This document shows positions 10,857 through 22,928 of a DNA stretch of 64,000 nucleotides, piece by piece (positions within the stretch are counted from its first letter, which is position 1; each line of letters opens with the position of its first letter). Origin of the DNA: Stemphylium vesicarium (lineage: Eukaryota > Ascomycota > Dothideomycetes > Pleosporales > Pleosporaceae). A program made the translations under genes and the position numbers. The stretch is from positions 1 to 64,000 of the forward strand of contig QXCR01000002.1 in the NCBI GenBank assembly GCA_004380135.1. The letters are read 5' to 3'. The notes beneath the pieces are model-generated. The model was not told the DNA's origin, made no database searches, and saw only the letters and a program-made list of their open reading frames with translations.

Positions 10857-13157
10857 ATGGCGGAGGAAATGGATATCTCTCAGTCGTCGCGACGCGGCAT
10901 CAAGCGGAAAGGTGACGACAGCCTCTCACTTCCCGCGCCGCGCAGGATCAAGGCACTCGCGCAAGATGTCGTTAACAAGATCGCTGCCGGAGAGATCATC
11001 GTCGCACCTGTGCACGCGCTGAAAGAGTTGATTGAGAATGCCGTTGATGCGGGATCGACCGCCCTGGAGGTCCTCGTGAAAGACGGTGGCCTCAAACTAT
11101 TGCAAATCACGGACAACGGGCATGGAATTGATGTATGTCTCGATGACTCCAGCAAGATTGCGCGCTGACTGTCTCAGAAAGAGGATCTGCCAATTTTGTG
11201 CGAGCGCTTTACTACATCCAAGCTTAAGGCCTTCGAGGATCTAACGTCAATCGGCACGTACGGTTTCCGAGGCGAGGCGCTGGCGAGTATTAGCCATATC
11301 GCCCATCTCAAAGTCACTACCAGAACGAAAGAGTCAAGCTGCGCTTGGGAAGCCCATTTCGCAGACGGTAAGCTTGCGAGTGCAAAACCAGGTCAAAGCG
11401 CAGAGCCAAAGCCTAAGGCTGGACGACAAGGGACTATCATCACCGTATGTTGAGGCGAAAATTGGATTTCGATCATGAAACTAACGTGATGCTAGGTCGA
11501 AGATCTATTCTACAACGTTCCTTCACGACGTCGTGCCTTTCGCTCTGCTAGTGAGGAATATGCAAAGATTCTTGACCTTGTCGGGCGCTATGCTGTACAC
11601 TGCCAAGGTGTTGCCTTTTCTTGCAAAAAGGCCAACGAGACTTCCGGAAGCAGTGTAACAGTCCCTGCCTCTGCTTCCGTAAAAGACCGTATACGGCAAA
11701 TCCATGGTAGCAGCGCCGCGAACGAGCTAGTTGCTTTGAACGTTGAAGACGACCGCTGGGGGTTCAAGTGCGACGGCTGGATCAGCAACGCAAACCACAG
11801 CGCGAAGAGAACACAGATGCTGCTTTTCATCAATCATCGCTCCGTTGAATCCCCGACGATAAAGAAGAGCGTTGAGCAAACATATGCAACGTTCTTACCA
11901 AAGGGAGGACATCCATTCTTCTACCTCAGTCTCGAAATCGAGCCGCAACGGGTCGATGTCAATGTGCATCCTACAAAGCGTGAAGTCCATTTTCTCAATG
12001 AAGATGAGATTATTGCAGTCATCTGCGACTCCATTCGCGACAACCTTAGCAAGGTCGACACGAGTAGGCAGTTCATGACACAGTCGCTCCTCTCAAACTC
12101 CAAAGTTCCCTTCGCAACGCCGATGAAACAGACAATACCTGCGACTCCAAATGCAGGCGATGCATCGGATCGAAGCACATCAAAAGCACCGCCAACAGCA
12201 ACCAGAAAGCGAAACGAGACCAACCTTGTTCGAACAGATGCCTCGGCTCGCAAGATCACATCGATGCTACAACCCCAGCGGTCAGTAGAAGAGATTGCAA
12301 ATGACGAGGACGAAATGGAGTATGAGTTTACGGAGAAGGAGCCAGTAGTGTGTCGTCTCACGTCCGTCAAAGAACTACGTGCTGAGGTGCGGGATGCGAT
12401 GCACAACGAGCTCACCGACATCATTTCTACACATACTTTCGTTGGTATCGTCGACGAGCAAAAGCGCATTGCAGCGATTCAAGGCGGGGTGAAGCTCTTT
12501 CTTGTTGATTACGGCATGCTTTGCAATGAATACTTCTACCAAGTTGGTCTAACAGACTTTGCCAACTACGGGTACATCCGTTTCAATCCGCCGCTATCAC
12601 TGGCTGATCTTCTCAAGGTAGCAGCAAATCAGGAAAAGAGCAACGCTGGCGACGTGGCAGATGAGGTGGACTGGGAAGAAGTCGTCGAAGTCGTCCGAGA
12701 ACAACTGATCAGCAAAGCAGCGCTGTTGAGCGAGTACTTCTCCATGGACATTACTCCAGAGGGCGAACTATGTTCTATACCACTGCTGATGAAAGACTAC
12801 ACGCCCTCAATAGCCAAGCTTCCCCAATTCTTGCTGCGTCTTGGCCCTCACGTCAATTGGGACGACGAGAAGGGATGCTTTCAAACGCTGCTGCGGGAAA
12901 TCGCTTCCTTCTACGTACCTGAGAGTCTACCATTGCCACCCTCAGCGCAGCCGGATAATGGTGGGAAGGGCAAGGACAAGATGCCTGACGAAGATCCGAA
13001 GATCACCGCTAGGCGGAAGAAACTGCTCCGAGCGATTGAGAACACTATCTTTCCGGCATGCAAAGCGAGACTCGTCGGCACTAAAGGGTTGCTCAAGGGA
13101 GGTGTTATGGAAGTTGCAAATCTGAAGGGTCTTTATCGCGTCTTTGAACGTTGCTGA
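10857..13157 (+). CDS. MLH1: DNA mismatch repair protein Mlh1
   Basis: Predicted exons are 10857-11132, 11178-11444 and 11496-13157, giving 734 aa; all introns are phase 0. The N-terminal GHKL ATPase shows motif I (KELIENAVDAGST), motif II (DNGHGID, split by intron 1), the TTSKL segment and motif III (GTYGFRGEAL). The transducer domain carries VDVNVHPTKREVHF. A linker of about 150 residues follows, then the C-terminal dimerisation domain ending in YRVFERC. The FERC end is the conserved Mlh1 terminus that completes the endonuclease site of its Pms1 partner. MutL-alpha acts in the nucleus after MutS recognition of mispairs. The chosen ATG gives a short basic leader (SSRRGIKRKG), a possible nuclear signal. 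Confidence 0.96.
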
Positions 13158-13715
13158 TATGGCAAGATGTATTCAGAGATCAGGAGGTACGGTCCATATA
13201 GACTTCGAAATTGCGTCAATGGCTGCACTTTTTCGCCTGGCCTTGCAATTATCCAGAGAATAAGTGGGCAAGCGAGATGTTCTCATCATGCCCTATTCGC
13301 TGGGCGGAGATTTTGTTGCGGGGAAGAAAAAGCAAACATGGGTTTGGCATCGCGCCCTGTGGGCCTTGCTCATCTCGCGCATAGCCCTGGTATCTCGACC
13401 TAGTGTCGCTCGTCTTCACGCACCTGGCGACAAGTATAACTTCCACACTTTGCCAAATTTACATGACTGGTTTTCTCAGTGTCTAGATGCTCGCTGTATA
13501 ACGTCTCCTCATCATGCGACTTGAACTCCTCATGAAGTGGACGTCAGCCATAGAACGCTTTACCGTGTTTCAGAATGCAACGTCAATTCTCCATCAAAAA
13601 CAACAAAACAGTTAACCATTGCGATTACATTACAAATACCTGTTACACGTCGCTCCCCTCTTCGATCGCCGAAACCACTTTACCGGGTGTCCTTGTTCCT
13701 TTCCTCTGCGCGAAT
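13158..13715. other. Spacer downstream of MLH1
   Basis: MLH1 3' flank. Only short overlapping frames are visible and none is supported. Confidence 0.5.
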
Positions 13716-14010
13716 TTACCTTGATCCCCCAGGCAGGCACTCCATGCTCGAAGTAGCGCTTGGAGCCTCAGTACTTTGATTAAGTCCATGTTGGCCTTGG
13801 ACATGTACGTCGGTTCCGTCGGTGCGCTGGTAGTGACCGGGTTCTACGGTCCAGGTGTTATGGGGCTGCGTTGTTGAATCGTCTGGCGATCATGTCAACG
13901 TTGCTCATCCTAGGTTGACTGAACACACACGACATACGCTGTGGTACGCAGTTGAGGAAAGAGTATATGTCGGCCGCTGGGCCTGTGGCAGTGGTTGCCG
14001 AAGTGTTCAT
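13716..14010 (-). CDS. Possible small spliced gene, 79 aa, unknown
   Basis: Two exons, 14010-13938 and 13882-13716, join across a 55-nt intron with a GTATGT donor and a GCCAG acceptor, with matching phase. The first part (ATTATGPAADIYSFLNC) is followed by a Pro/Ser/Thr-rich part containing TQPHNTWTVEPGHYQ. No signal peptide, domain or family is recognised. Support is limited to coding-like composition and consistent splicing. It sits 190 bp downstream of a decayed gene on the same strand and could be part of the same degenerate locus. Confidence 0.3.
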
Positions 14011-14198
14011 GGCGGTGGGTCCTCTAGACAAAGCTAGGTTAATTGGACGGGAAGATATCGAGTTGTAGAACAGTTTCTGGTAAGAATATGATCTCTCAAT
14101 AAACTTAGAAGGCGCGCAGAGCAGTTTATCAACATTGAAGCGCCTGAATCTCTTATACAAGCGAGTCTTCATGCTTTCTTTCTTTTTACGACTCTTAT

Positions 14199-15152
14199 TC
14201 ACGCCTCATTTCTCGTGCGACACCAAAAGGCACCAAACTTTTGTCCTTTCTCGAGGGCGTACGATGAGCCAACGTCTCCTCTATATTTCTTTTTATGTCC
14301 CTCTGGATCGTTTTGTGTAGGATAAGGAAGTTGTTGCGAGGACCAATAGACATCAAGGGCGGGGCTTGGGCGGGTTGAATTCAACCAGTCATCATCATCG
14401 CCTTTTCCCACGGGCGCCCTAGAAATCAGCTCGCAGAAGAAAGCAAATACCGTATCAGTCTCTCCGTCAGCGGTAGGTGGAGAAATAATGGGTTCCGCGT
14501 CCGACCCGTCGGTTGCTTGATCTTGCAGTGCGCCAGTGCCTTTGAGGCAGGCTTTCTAGCGAGACTAGTTCTACGTCTGAGAATTCTCCGCTGGTTAAAG
14601 GCTCCTAGCGTGCTAGAGCATACCGGAGCCTTTCCAGCATCGTCACTGTTGCAAAGAAAGCGGCTTGCTTGTTGGAACCCCCGAGGACGTGGAAGGTGAG
14701 ACTAACGAAAAATCTGGATTTTTCGCTGCGTCTCCACTCTAACCGGTGAGCAAGGCGTTTTTCTGTTGCTTATTTTCAGAAATGTGTTACGATTCGTATT
14801 TGAAGGACTTCGATTAAGAGCGAGACGATTGGGGAGATGATATTCTGTGTTACCTTGTAAAGTGTGAATGCTTTTTTTTTCTGCTGCGGAAGGTCCGGCT
14901 TGTCTGCGCGAGATAGAAATTGCTTTGGGAATCTCTGCGTGATCAAGAGCCTGTCTGAGGTAGACGAAGCGGGAAGCGAAGGAGTCTAGCTCTGCATGGC
15001 CCTCCAGGGCTCGCTAACCCGAGTGCAGACTCACCATGTGAACCTCCTCGCGGGACAAACACTGTTTGGGACAACAACGTCTATCGGTACTGCGCAGACA
15101 CATTTTCTACTGCTTGTTGGTATTTGAGATGGAGAAAATGTCGAGCATCCAT
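14199..15152 (-). pseudogene. Decayed three-exon gene of unknown family
   Basis: Three exons with good GT-AG signals and agreeing phases can be read: 15152-15035, 14991-14854 and 14762-14199. They encode stretches such as HFLHLKYQQAVENVSAQ, FASRFVYLRQALDHAEI, VSLTFHVLGGSNKQAAF and ISPPTADGETDTVFAF. The frame is broken by TAG at 15081-15083, TAG at 14605-14607 and a one-base shift near 14530-14547, after which it stays open to TGA at 14199. Both stops differ from CAG (Gln) by one C-to-T change. I do not recognise the family. The consistent splicing makes a real ancestral gene likely; whether anything is still expressed is unknown. Confidence 0.5.
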
Positions 15153-16543
15153 TCAAGCCCCAGGTTGACTCGTGTAGACTTGTTCAGAGGCAACCACGTT
15201 GATTGGGTTACTGTGATAGAATGGTATCATGGTCTCGTCATTCATACATAATTCCGTATGCAGGATTAAGGGGCAGCAATAAGGCAGACATGCCGCCTCA
15301 TTTTCGCTTTCTCTCTTCGCCTTTGCTGTTGCCATTTCTAGGCCGTGATTTCCGGAGTTAGTTGCCTAGAGCACTCACCGTCTTTTGCACTGCTTACTTA
15401 TGCTGTGACCTGCCACTCCTAAAATCCTGTTTTCTTCCCGTCCTGTCCCTCACAAATGCTTTCTTTTTCTCTGGTCTGGTAAATATTGTCTCTTGAAAGT
15501 CTCAGCTATTATGCACAAATAATGTGGCAAAAGATCCGAGGGCCATCCAACACGTGGCAATTCCAGTTGAAAGCGGCGTCAGATTAATGCGGAAGGCCGG
15601 ATTCGGTTCTCTTGCACCGGTCGCGCCGAGTCTGTTCTGAAGTATTGGATGTGTTCAAGGTTACTTTGGTACTGCCTACCTGGATGCATGTTGACTCCGG
15701 TCAAAAGTAGCGCCGTGTGACGTTTACACACGTCCTGAGGTGCTGATTTTCTGGGTGTTGCAGAGGAGAAAAAGAATACCAGAAGGATGACAAGATATGT
15801 CTCATCGGGCGTAAGTCTGGGTCAGTCCCTCTTTTATGGAATATTTGGTTTCTGGCGGGCGCTGCAGCCCACAGCTACATGGTCCAGTACATTCAGCCTG
15901 ACCAACTAAAACGGAATCCGCAGCTCGACCCTCAATACCTTTTACTTTGACAAGATAGCCCCATGCACGAACATACAAAAGGAGAAGCGGCTGACACGAA
16001 GACATCGCCCTTTCAACTCACCGCTCCCACGAGCCAGGAAACCTGATCATCCCTTTCTTTTACTCATTTCCGCGCATCTCTTCTAATTTTGTGCGCCCTT
16101 GGGCTGTGTTTGTCGTTCGATCCCGAGGTCTCTAGCGCCATTTGCGCAACTATCGCGCGAGAACCATACCTTATGCGGTGACTTCGTCGGGTTATCTTAT
16201 TCTTTTTCCTACAAGATGCCAAGAGGAGGCATGTCTTCTTCGTCCTTTAGCCGCGCTTTGTTCGCCTCGGCTGCACTACACGAAGGAAAACCGCGTAACC
16301 TAACTCATTGGTGATGGGAAATTAGAAATGGCATGATCAGGGCAACTGTGATGCCTGTGGTTTTCCGTGTCTTTCTCTTCTTGTTTTTTCCGCGCTAGGC
16401 GACTGCATGGCGCAAGAGCATGAACATAATGAAAGATATTTTGGGGTATCTAATAAGTAACTAGGGCGACTGTTCGCCTACCGTGCGTAGCGACGGGGTG
16501 AGGCTTCCCGTCATGCGCGCGAAATTCATCTACCTCAACTGAC
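15153..16543. other. Long spacer upstream of the decayed gene and downstream of RPC37
   Basis: About 1.4 kb. A few short open frames near 15.8-16.0 kb exist in competing phases on both strands and I could not choose between them. No RNA gene is apparent. Confidence 0.45.
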
Positions 16544-17666
16544 TCAGGGCACTGCGACCTGTTGTTCTTCTTCCTCATCTGAATCATCGGATATCTCGAC
16601 GAGGTCTTCAACAGCGCGCCTGGGCTTCTTCTTGCCCTTGCCGCCGGTACCAACGTTGTCAAGAAAGTCATCGTTGTCGATCCTGGCCTGGAGCTTGGGG
16701 GCGGAAGCGACGTCTGGAATGAAGAGGCGCTCGTGATATGAATCGAAAGCCCTTTCGTCCTGTGAAAAGTCAGTTAAGAAGCGAAAGAATGGGGTTTATG
16801 AAGATTGCTCACGTTCTCGTCGAAGTAGTTTAGTCTCTGCCACTGCTCCTGGTTTGTCGACTTCATGAAGGCCTGCGTCAGCTCCGCGGCGGTGTCACCA
16901 CCCGTCTTCTTGACTTGTGCGAGAAAAGCCTTGGGCTCTGCGACCTTTGTGCCTTCTTGAGATTCCTTTTCGCGGCGGCGCTGGACTGCTTCTAGCTGGG
17001 CGGAGGCATCGATATGGTGAAATTGGGTGCGCAGTTGTACGACACCATTAAGACGTGTTAGGTGAAGTTCGTCTGAGATGATCAGTATAGGATCTAAGAG
17101 GATATCCTCTATTGCAACTCACTATCGCGAAAAGTGCCGAGCATGTAGCTAGGGCCCTTGCCGTCGTCTGGGAGAATCTGACCGCCAAACGTCTGCATGT
17201 TGAGGACGTGGCCCTTCTCATTCGCATCCTCAAAGTGAGTCACGTACTCCTCAATGTTGTCGTCGTCGTCGGCAGTAACTGGCGCTGCTGCGGGGGCTCC
17301 TTCACCGGCGGCGCCAGGGCGGTTCGTACTGCGGGGCATTGTGCGCTCGAATCCAGATGCGATACCGAAAGCCTTCTGACCGAAGCCCTTGGTTTTGCGC
17401 ATAGCTTCGCCCCATCGTACACCGGCGACACGGTTGTAGTTGCGGTGGATATTGACGGGCACGTCGACCTCAATGAAGCCAGAGTCTTTCTTTATGCGCA
17501 GCTCCGAGGGCTGGCTGTCGGTGGCCTTAGTGAAGGGCTGGTCTGGCGGGCGGTTGAGATACTGGAGGACATATAGCTGCTGCTCGGCCACCTCGGGGGT
17601 GATGTAGACGTCGTACTCGGCGACAACGGGGTCATCGTCGTCTTCGACAATTGCTGGATTTGTCAT
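16544..17666 (-). CDS. RPC37: RNA polymerase III subunit Rpc37/RPC5 (Sin-like)
   Basis: Predicted exons are 17666-17123, 17072-16813 and 16759-16544, giving 339 aa. The acidic start (AIVEDDDDPVVAEYDVYI) leads into the Sin_N-type segment QQLYVLQYLNRPPDQPF. The second hallmark spans intron 1: a THFEDANEKGHVLNMQTF-type core, then ELHLTRLNGVVQLRTQF right after the splice. The tail is basic then acidic (GKGKKKPRR, SDDSDEEEEQQ). Rpc37 pairs with Rpc53 in a TFIIF-like subcomplex of Pol III that aids initiation, termination and reinitiation at tRNA and 5S genes. The human homologue RPC5 is longer; the short fungal form fits. It diverges from DDB1 with 268 bp between start codons. Confidence 0.88.
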
Positions 17667-17934
17667 GCTGGATTAGAATTAAATTACGCGGATTTGATGG
17701 TTAGGAGCCAGCGTTACGAGCCATTATATGGGTGCGCTGTAAATTCTGTAAAAGTGATCGCGACCAAAGTTCAAAAGTTAGCTCCGCCCCGCAACGCGAC
17801 ATCGCGTGGAGCCGCGGCCCGTGCAGTTCAATGACGGAATACATCCGATATATCCAGCCCGCCGTCGACAGCGACAATCTCGAGTCTTGTTCCAAATCTT
17901 ACCCCCAGGCCGTAGACTATTTCCAGCCCTCACC
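17667..17934. promoter_or_regulatory. Short bidirectional promoter, RPC37/DDB1
   Basis: Only 268 bp lie between the two divergent start codons, so both promoters must share this segment. Confidence 0.6.
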
Positions 17935-20900
17935 ATGGCCTATATCGCTCCCATCCATCGACCGAGCAGCATCAGACATGCGCTGAAGCTCAACTTCCTC
18001 ACTGCCGACGAGGACTGTCTTGTAGTCGCGTAAGCAGTCCAGACACGGCAATGATGCAATGCTAATATTGTTGCAGCAAGTCCAACAGACTCGAGTTTTA
18101 CATGCAAGAATCGGATGGACTGGCCCTCAAGCATTCCAAAGCCATCTATGGCAAGGTCACCATGCTCCAGAAGCTGCGACCAGCAACATCGCCCACCGAC
18201 CACCTCTTCGTAGGCACCGACCGCTTCATGTACTTTACCCTCTCGTGGGATGCCGATAAGAAACAACTGCATACCGAAAAGTCGTTTGCGAGCGTCGCCG
18301 ACAATGCTGCAAGAGAGTCACAGACGGGCGAAAGATGTCATATCGATCCAACGGGACGCTTTATGACGGTCGAGGTGTATGAAGGCATCATTACCGTCAT
18401 ACCCCTGGTGCAGAGAGGAAAGAAGAGGAAGCAAGAGGCAGACATTGCTCATCTTGGAGAACCCCAGCCAGTCAGACTACCAGAGATGTTCGTTCGCTCT
18501 TCTGCCTTCCTCCGCCCACGATCTTCCGAGGAGAAGCCCAAAATGGCCCTGCTGTACGAGGACACACACTCACAAGTCAAGCTAAAACTGCGAGAATTGA
18601 CATATGCGGGCGATGAAGTCGACTTGCAGGAAGGAGAAACTTGCAAGAGCGAGCTGGAACTTGGTTCAAGCCATTTGATACCTGTAGAAGAGCCTGCGCA
18701 TGGCTTGGTAGTTATCGGAGAGACATCCATCGGATATTACGATGAAGAGAGCGGCGAACTACAGACTGAGCCACTCGACGAGGCAACCATCTTCGTAGCA
18801 TGGGAACGCATCGACGCCCAACGATTTGTTCTCGCCGACGACTATGGTCGCCTATATCTGTTGATGCTGGTCTTGAACTCACAGGGTAGGGTGCATTCAT
18901 GGAAGCTTGACGATATTGGTCAAACGTCCCGCGCCTCCACTCTGGTCTACCTAGATGCGGGCCTCGTATTTGTGGGCTCACATCAAGGCGACTCACAAGT
19001 AATCAGGATTGCAGAGAAATCCATGGAAATTGTCCAGACATTCTCCAACATCGCCCCGATTTTAGACTTCACTATCATGGACATGGGCAACAGATCCGGC
19101 GAGGGGCAGACGAACGAATACTCGTCTGGGCAAGCACGGATAGTAACCGGCAGTGGTGCATACCAGGATGGTAGTCTCCGAAGTGTCAGGAGCGGTGTTG
19201 GATTAGAAGACCTCGGAGTCCTGGGCGAAATGGAACACATTTCCGAGCTATTTAGCTTAAAGTCGACCGCCTCCGCACAATACGCAGATACCTTACTGGT
19301 GAGCTTTGTGGGTGAGTCGCGCATTTTCCGATTCGACCCCCAGGGCGAGGTAGAGGAAGTGGATGAGTTCGCCTCGCTTGCGCTCGATGAGATGACGCTG
19401 GCGGCAGTGAATATCTCGCAAGGCCGCGTTGTCCAAGTCACTGATGGGCGAGTTCGAATTTGCGATTTAGATGGTGGCATGATCACATCAGAATGGATGC
19501 CAACGGGTGGCAAGACTATTACTGCCGCCTCAATCAACGCAAGCCATGTCCTGGTATCATTGGGTGGTGTGACCATAGTTTCCCTGAGCATTGATGGCCT
19601 GCAAGTGGTTAAAGAGAAGAATTTCGGTGCCGAAAGCCAGGTCGCCTGCGTTGCCCTGCCTTCTGAATCAAGCTCTATATGCTTCATCGGCTTCTGGAAC
19701 GACTCACAGCTCGCCATATGCTCCCTCGACACTCTGGAACCAGTCAAATCTGTCCAGATTTCAGAGGACTCTGTCCCACGCTCATTGCTGCTTACACAGA
19801 TTTTCCCGGAACAGTTTCCATCACTCTTTGTCGCTTTAGCCAACGGAAACGTGGTTACGTATGCTTTTGACCCCTCAAGCTACGAGTTGTCGGGAAGGAA
19901 GAGCATTGTTCTTGGAACCCGCGAAGCAACCTTCCGTGCCCTGCCACGAGGCGATGGAATCTACAACGTCTTCGCAACCTGTGAGCACCCCTCTCTGATC
20001 TACGCATCGGAAGGCCGCCTAGTGTACTCTGCTGTCACAGCCGAAAAGGCGACAACAGTCTGTCCTTTCGATTCAGAAGCTTACCCCGGCTCCGTCGCCA
20101 TCGCAACATCAGAAGACCTTCGCATCGCCCTTGTCGACACTGAGAGAACTACGCACGTACAGACACTCAAGGTCGACGAGACGGTACGGCGTATATCCTA
20201 CTCGCCAAGCCTGAAAGCATTCGGTCTCGGCACCATCAAGCGCATACTCAAGCACGGCGAAGAGATTATGCTAAGTCACTTCAAGCTTGTCGACGAGATA
20301 CAGTTCAAAGAACTCGATACATATGCGCTCAACGAAGAAGAACTAGTGGAATGCGTTATGCGCTGCGAACTACCTGACGGCTCAGGCGGCCTAGCTGAGC
20401 GCTTCGTCGTCGGCACCGCATATCTCGATGACCAAAACACCACGTCAGAACGAGGCCGCATACTCATTCTAGAAGTCACACAAGAGCGCGTACTCAAGTT
20501 AGTCGCCGAAATCGCCGTGAAAGGCGGCTGCAGATGCCTAGCAATCTGCAACGGCAAGATCGTCGCCGCACTAATCAAGACAATCGTGGTGTACGATGTT
20601 GAGTACCGCTCACCTAGTGCCCCATTCCTCAACAAACTAGCCTCATTCCGCTGCTCAACAGCCCCTATAGACGTCACAGTCAACGGCTCCATGATCGCAA
20701 TCGCAGATCTCATGAAATCCCTCGTCGTAGTCGAATACACAAAGGGCGAGGCAGGCCTCCCCGATAAGCTCGTAGAGGTCGCGCGCCACTATCAAATCAC
20801 GTGGGCAACAGCAGTGGCGGAAGTGGATACCAACATGTATCTCGAAAGCGACGCAGAGGGTAACCTCGTTGTCCTAAACCGCGATCCGAACGGCGTCACA

Positions 20901-21402
20901 GACGACGACAAGAGGCGGTTGAACGTGACTTCGGAAATGCTTCTCGGCGAGATGGTCAACAGGATACGGAGGATAGACGTCTTGACAGCTGCAGACGCGG
21001 TCGTCATACCCAAAGCATTCGTCGGCACTGTAAGTCCTTCACATTTCTCCTCACCCCAAGTACTCTTCTATTTTCTATGTACGTTTGCTGACAATTTTAC
21101 AGGTCGAAGGCTCCATCTACCTCTTCGGTCTCATATCGCCCGCCCACCAAAATCTCCTCATGACACTACAATCAAACCTCGGTTCCCTCGTCCCCGCACC
21201 AGGCGACATGCAATTTGCCAAATTCCGCGCTTTCAAGAATGCGGTTCGTGAGGAAGAAGAGCCGATGCGTTTTGTCGATGGAGAACTGGTGGAGCGCTTC
21301 TTGGATGTTAGTGAAGAGGTGCAGAGGAAGGCTATTGAGGGATTGGGTGTCGAGTTGGAGGAGGTTAGGGGTTTGATTGAGGGGCTTAGACGATTGCATT
21401 AG
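17935..21402 (+). CDS. DDB1: DDB1-like UV-damaged DNA-binding protein
   Basis: Predicted exons are 17935-18029, 18077-21029 and 21103-21402, giving 1115 aa, close to the usual 1140. The N-terminus (YIAPIHRPSSIRHA, then LEFYMQ after intron 1), the RIVTGSGAYQDGSLRSV block near residue 350, and the C-terminal GSIYLFGLISP followed by a helical end (GLIEGLRRL) follow DDB1 in order. The family folds into three seven-bladed beta-propellers and links Cul4 ubiquitin ligase to WD40 substrate receptors, acting in nucleotide-excision repair, replication control and, in Neurospora, heterochromatin formation. Related CPSF-A family members (Cft1, Rse1) share distant similarity, but the length and RIVTGSGA block favour DDB1. 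No lesion is visible. Confidence 0.92.
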
Positions 21403-21953
21403 ATGGAGCGCGTGTTTTAGGCTTCGTGGAGTCAAAGCGGGATTAAGGGTATTAGAAGGCTTAGATTCAATAGTTTGGGTATCTTAAAGAGTAATTCCCA
21501 AATGCCTCCCATGATGGTGATGGTGATGATGATCATAACGATGATGACGGTGGCTTTTTTTTTGTCGTTTTTTGTCCTGTGGTCTGGTGAAGAAGAAAAG
21601 AAGTGGAAAAAAATTCAGCCAAGACAGGTAACTAATCGTAGTAGGTGGTAAACAAATCGTGTCCCTGGCGGTTTTTCTCCGAAGTCTGGGTTCACATGAG
21701 ACTGCATCATCTCAGCCCCTCGGCAACATGACCGTGAATGCGAGGTAGACCCGAATATATTTCCATCGACCCCATACTTTCGCGAGTCGAATGGCGCCTC
21801 GTAAATGTAAGAGGCGCACCATAATCTTTGCCCTTCCCCTGGGTCTCCCCATGCAATGTGTAACCCCCAATTCCCCGGCTCTACTCACTTTGAGCTCCGC
21901 CCTTGTTATTCAAGTCGCCGTTGTACTGTACATAACCGTTAACCAGACTGTGT
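21403..21953. other. Convergent 3' spacer
   Basis: Lies between the ends of DDB1 and the Asn/Gly-rich gene. It contains GATGAT-rich simple sequence near 21.51-21.55 kb and a short poly-T tract, and no gene. Confidence 0.55.
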
Positions 21954-22928
21954 TCATTTGTGCTCGGCATGATGGTAGCCGTTGGTCGCGCCGTCCCCGT
22001 TGGTAGCGTCGTCCCCGTTAGCATGGTCGCTGCCATTTATAGCGGTATAATCGTTCGTCTGCTGTCGGTTATTGGTCTGCTGCCGGGCATTGACCCAGCG
22101 GCGATTGTTCCGAGGTCCATGACCTTTCGTTTGACGGCCGTCTCCATTGGTACGAGCAGCGTCGTCTGCAAGTACACCGTTACCGCTGACGCGGCCGTCT
22201 CCCCCGCCATCCACCCCATTCGTGCCATTCAGCTCGCCGTCTCCGTTAATCTCTGCAGTATTCTCCTGCAGCTCCTCCTGCTTGTTCTGGTCCGGCTTAC
22301 CATACTTCTTCCTGTTCTGGCGCTTCTTGCCGCCATTTTTCCACTCGCTGTTCGAGCGATGGTACCAGTCCGACCACGGAGGTGCTGCAGGGTGCGCGCT
22401 GGACACGTTCGACTGATTAGCCCGGCCATATTGTACGTTGCGGACGTGGTTCACATGTTCCGTGAGGAAAGGGGCAGGGAAGTTTTGATGGTTGGAGAAA
22501 ACAGTGTAGTCATAGTGGCCATTGATGGGGGCAGGGGGCAGGTCAAAACCGTTGCCGTTGCCGCTTCCCCTGTCATTCCCACTGCCGTTGGCTTGGTAGC
22601 TGTCGGGGCCGTGGGTGTACCTGTTGCCGGAAGAGCCATGGAACGGTGTCACTGGAATTACGTCAGAAAGACGCAGGACTGGTGTTGGCGGCGGAATCGT
22701 GTAATATATGGTGCCTTGATAATACACAGGATAGTCTCCCGGCGGAGGGGTGAAAGGCATAATAAAAGGTGGAGCGCGGACGTGACTGTCGGCCTGCTGT
22801 GCCGGGGGCTCCAGGACTGATGGCGGTGGAGAAACCTCGCCCGCCGCAAACCCGTTAGAGTTGGCCTGAGAGAGTGCGAATCTGGGAGTCTCAGGGCTCG
22901 GAACAGGGGAGGGGCTAGTGTTCTGCAT
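21954..22928 (-). CDS. Asn/Gly-rich low-complexity hypothetical protein
   Basis: A single-exon 324-aa frame from ATG 22928 to TGA 21954. The N-terminal third is Pro-rich (PPPTPVLRLS). The middle has a basic patch (NGGKKRQNRKKYGK). The last 100 residues are built from irregular NGD, NGN and TNGD units. No domain, signal peptide or membrane segment is seen. The frame remains open a few codons upstream without another ATG, so an extra 5' exon is possible. The basic patch plus disordered Asn/Gly tail is compatible with RNA-binding or condensate-type proteins, but that is only an impression. A 286-codon frame on the opposite strand is its antisense shadow. Confidence 0.65.
   Translation of the reverse strand: MQNTSPSPVPSPETPRFALSQANSNGFAAGEVSPPPSVLEPPAQQADSHVRAPPFIMPFTPPPGDYPVYYQGTIYYTIPPPTPVLRLSDVIPVTPFHGSSGNRYTHGPDSYQANGSGNDRGSGNGNGFDLPPAPINGHYDYTVFSNHQNFPAPFLTEHVNHVRNVQYGRANQSNVSSAHPAAPPWSDWYHRSNSEWKNGGKKRQNRKKYGKPDQNKQEELQENTAEINGDGELNGTNGVDGGGDGRVSGNGVLADDAARTNGDGRQTKGHGPRNNRRWVNARQQTNNRQQTNDYTAINGSDHANGDDATNGDGATNGYHHAEHK

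Noticed and set aside
14706..14725. Perfect 9-bp hairpin with a 2-base loop, terminator-like
   Set aside because: It lies inside the coding exon of the 14.2-15.2 kb relic, so chance within coding sequence is the simpler reading.
21960..22820. A 286-codon plus-strand hydrophobic frame
   Set aside because: It is the exact antisense of the Asn/Gly-rich gene, whose GNN/ACC codons read as Val, Ala and Pro on the other strand.
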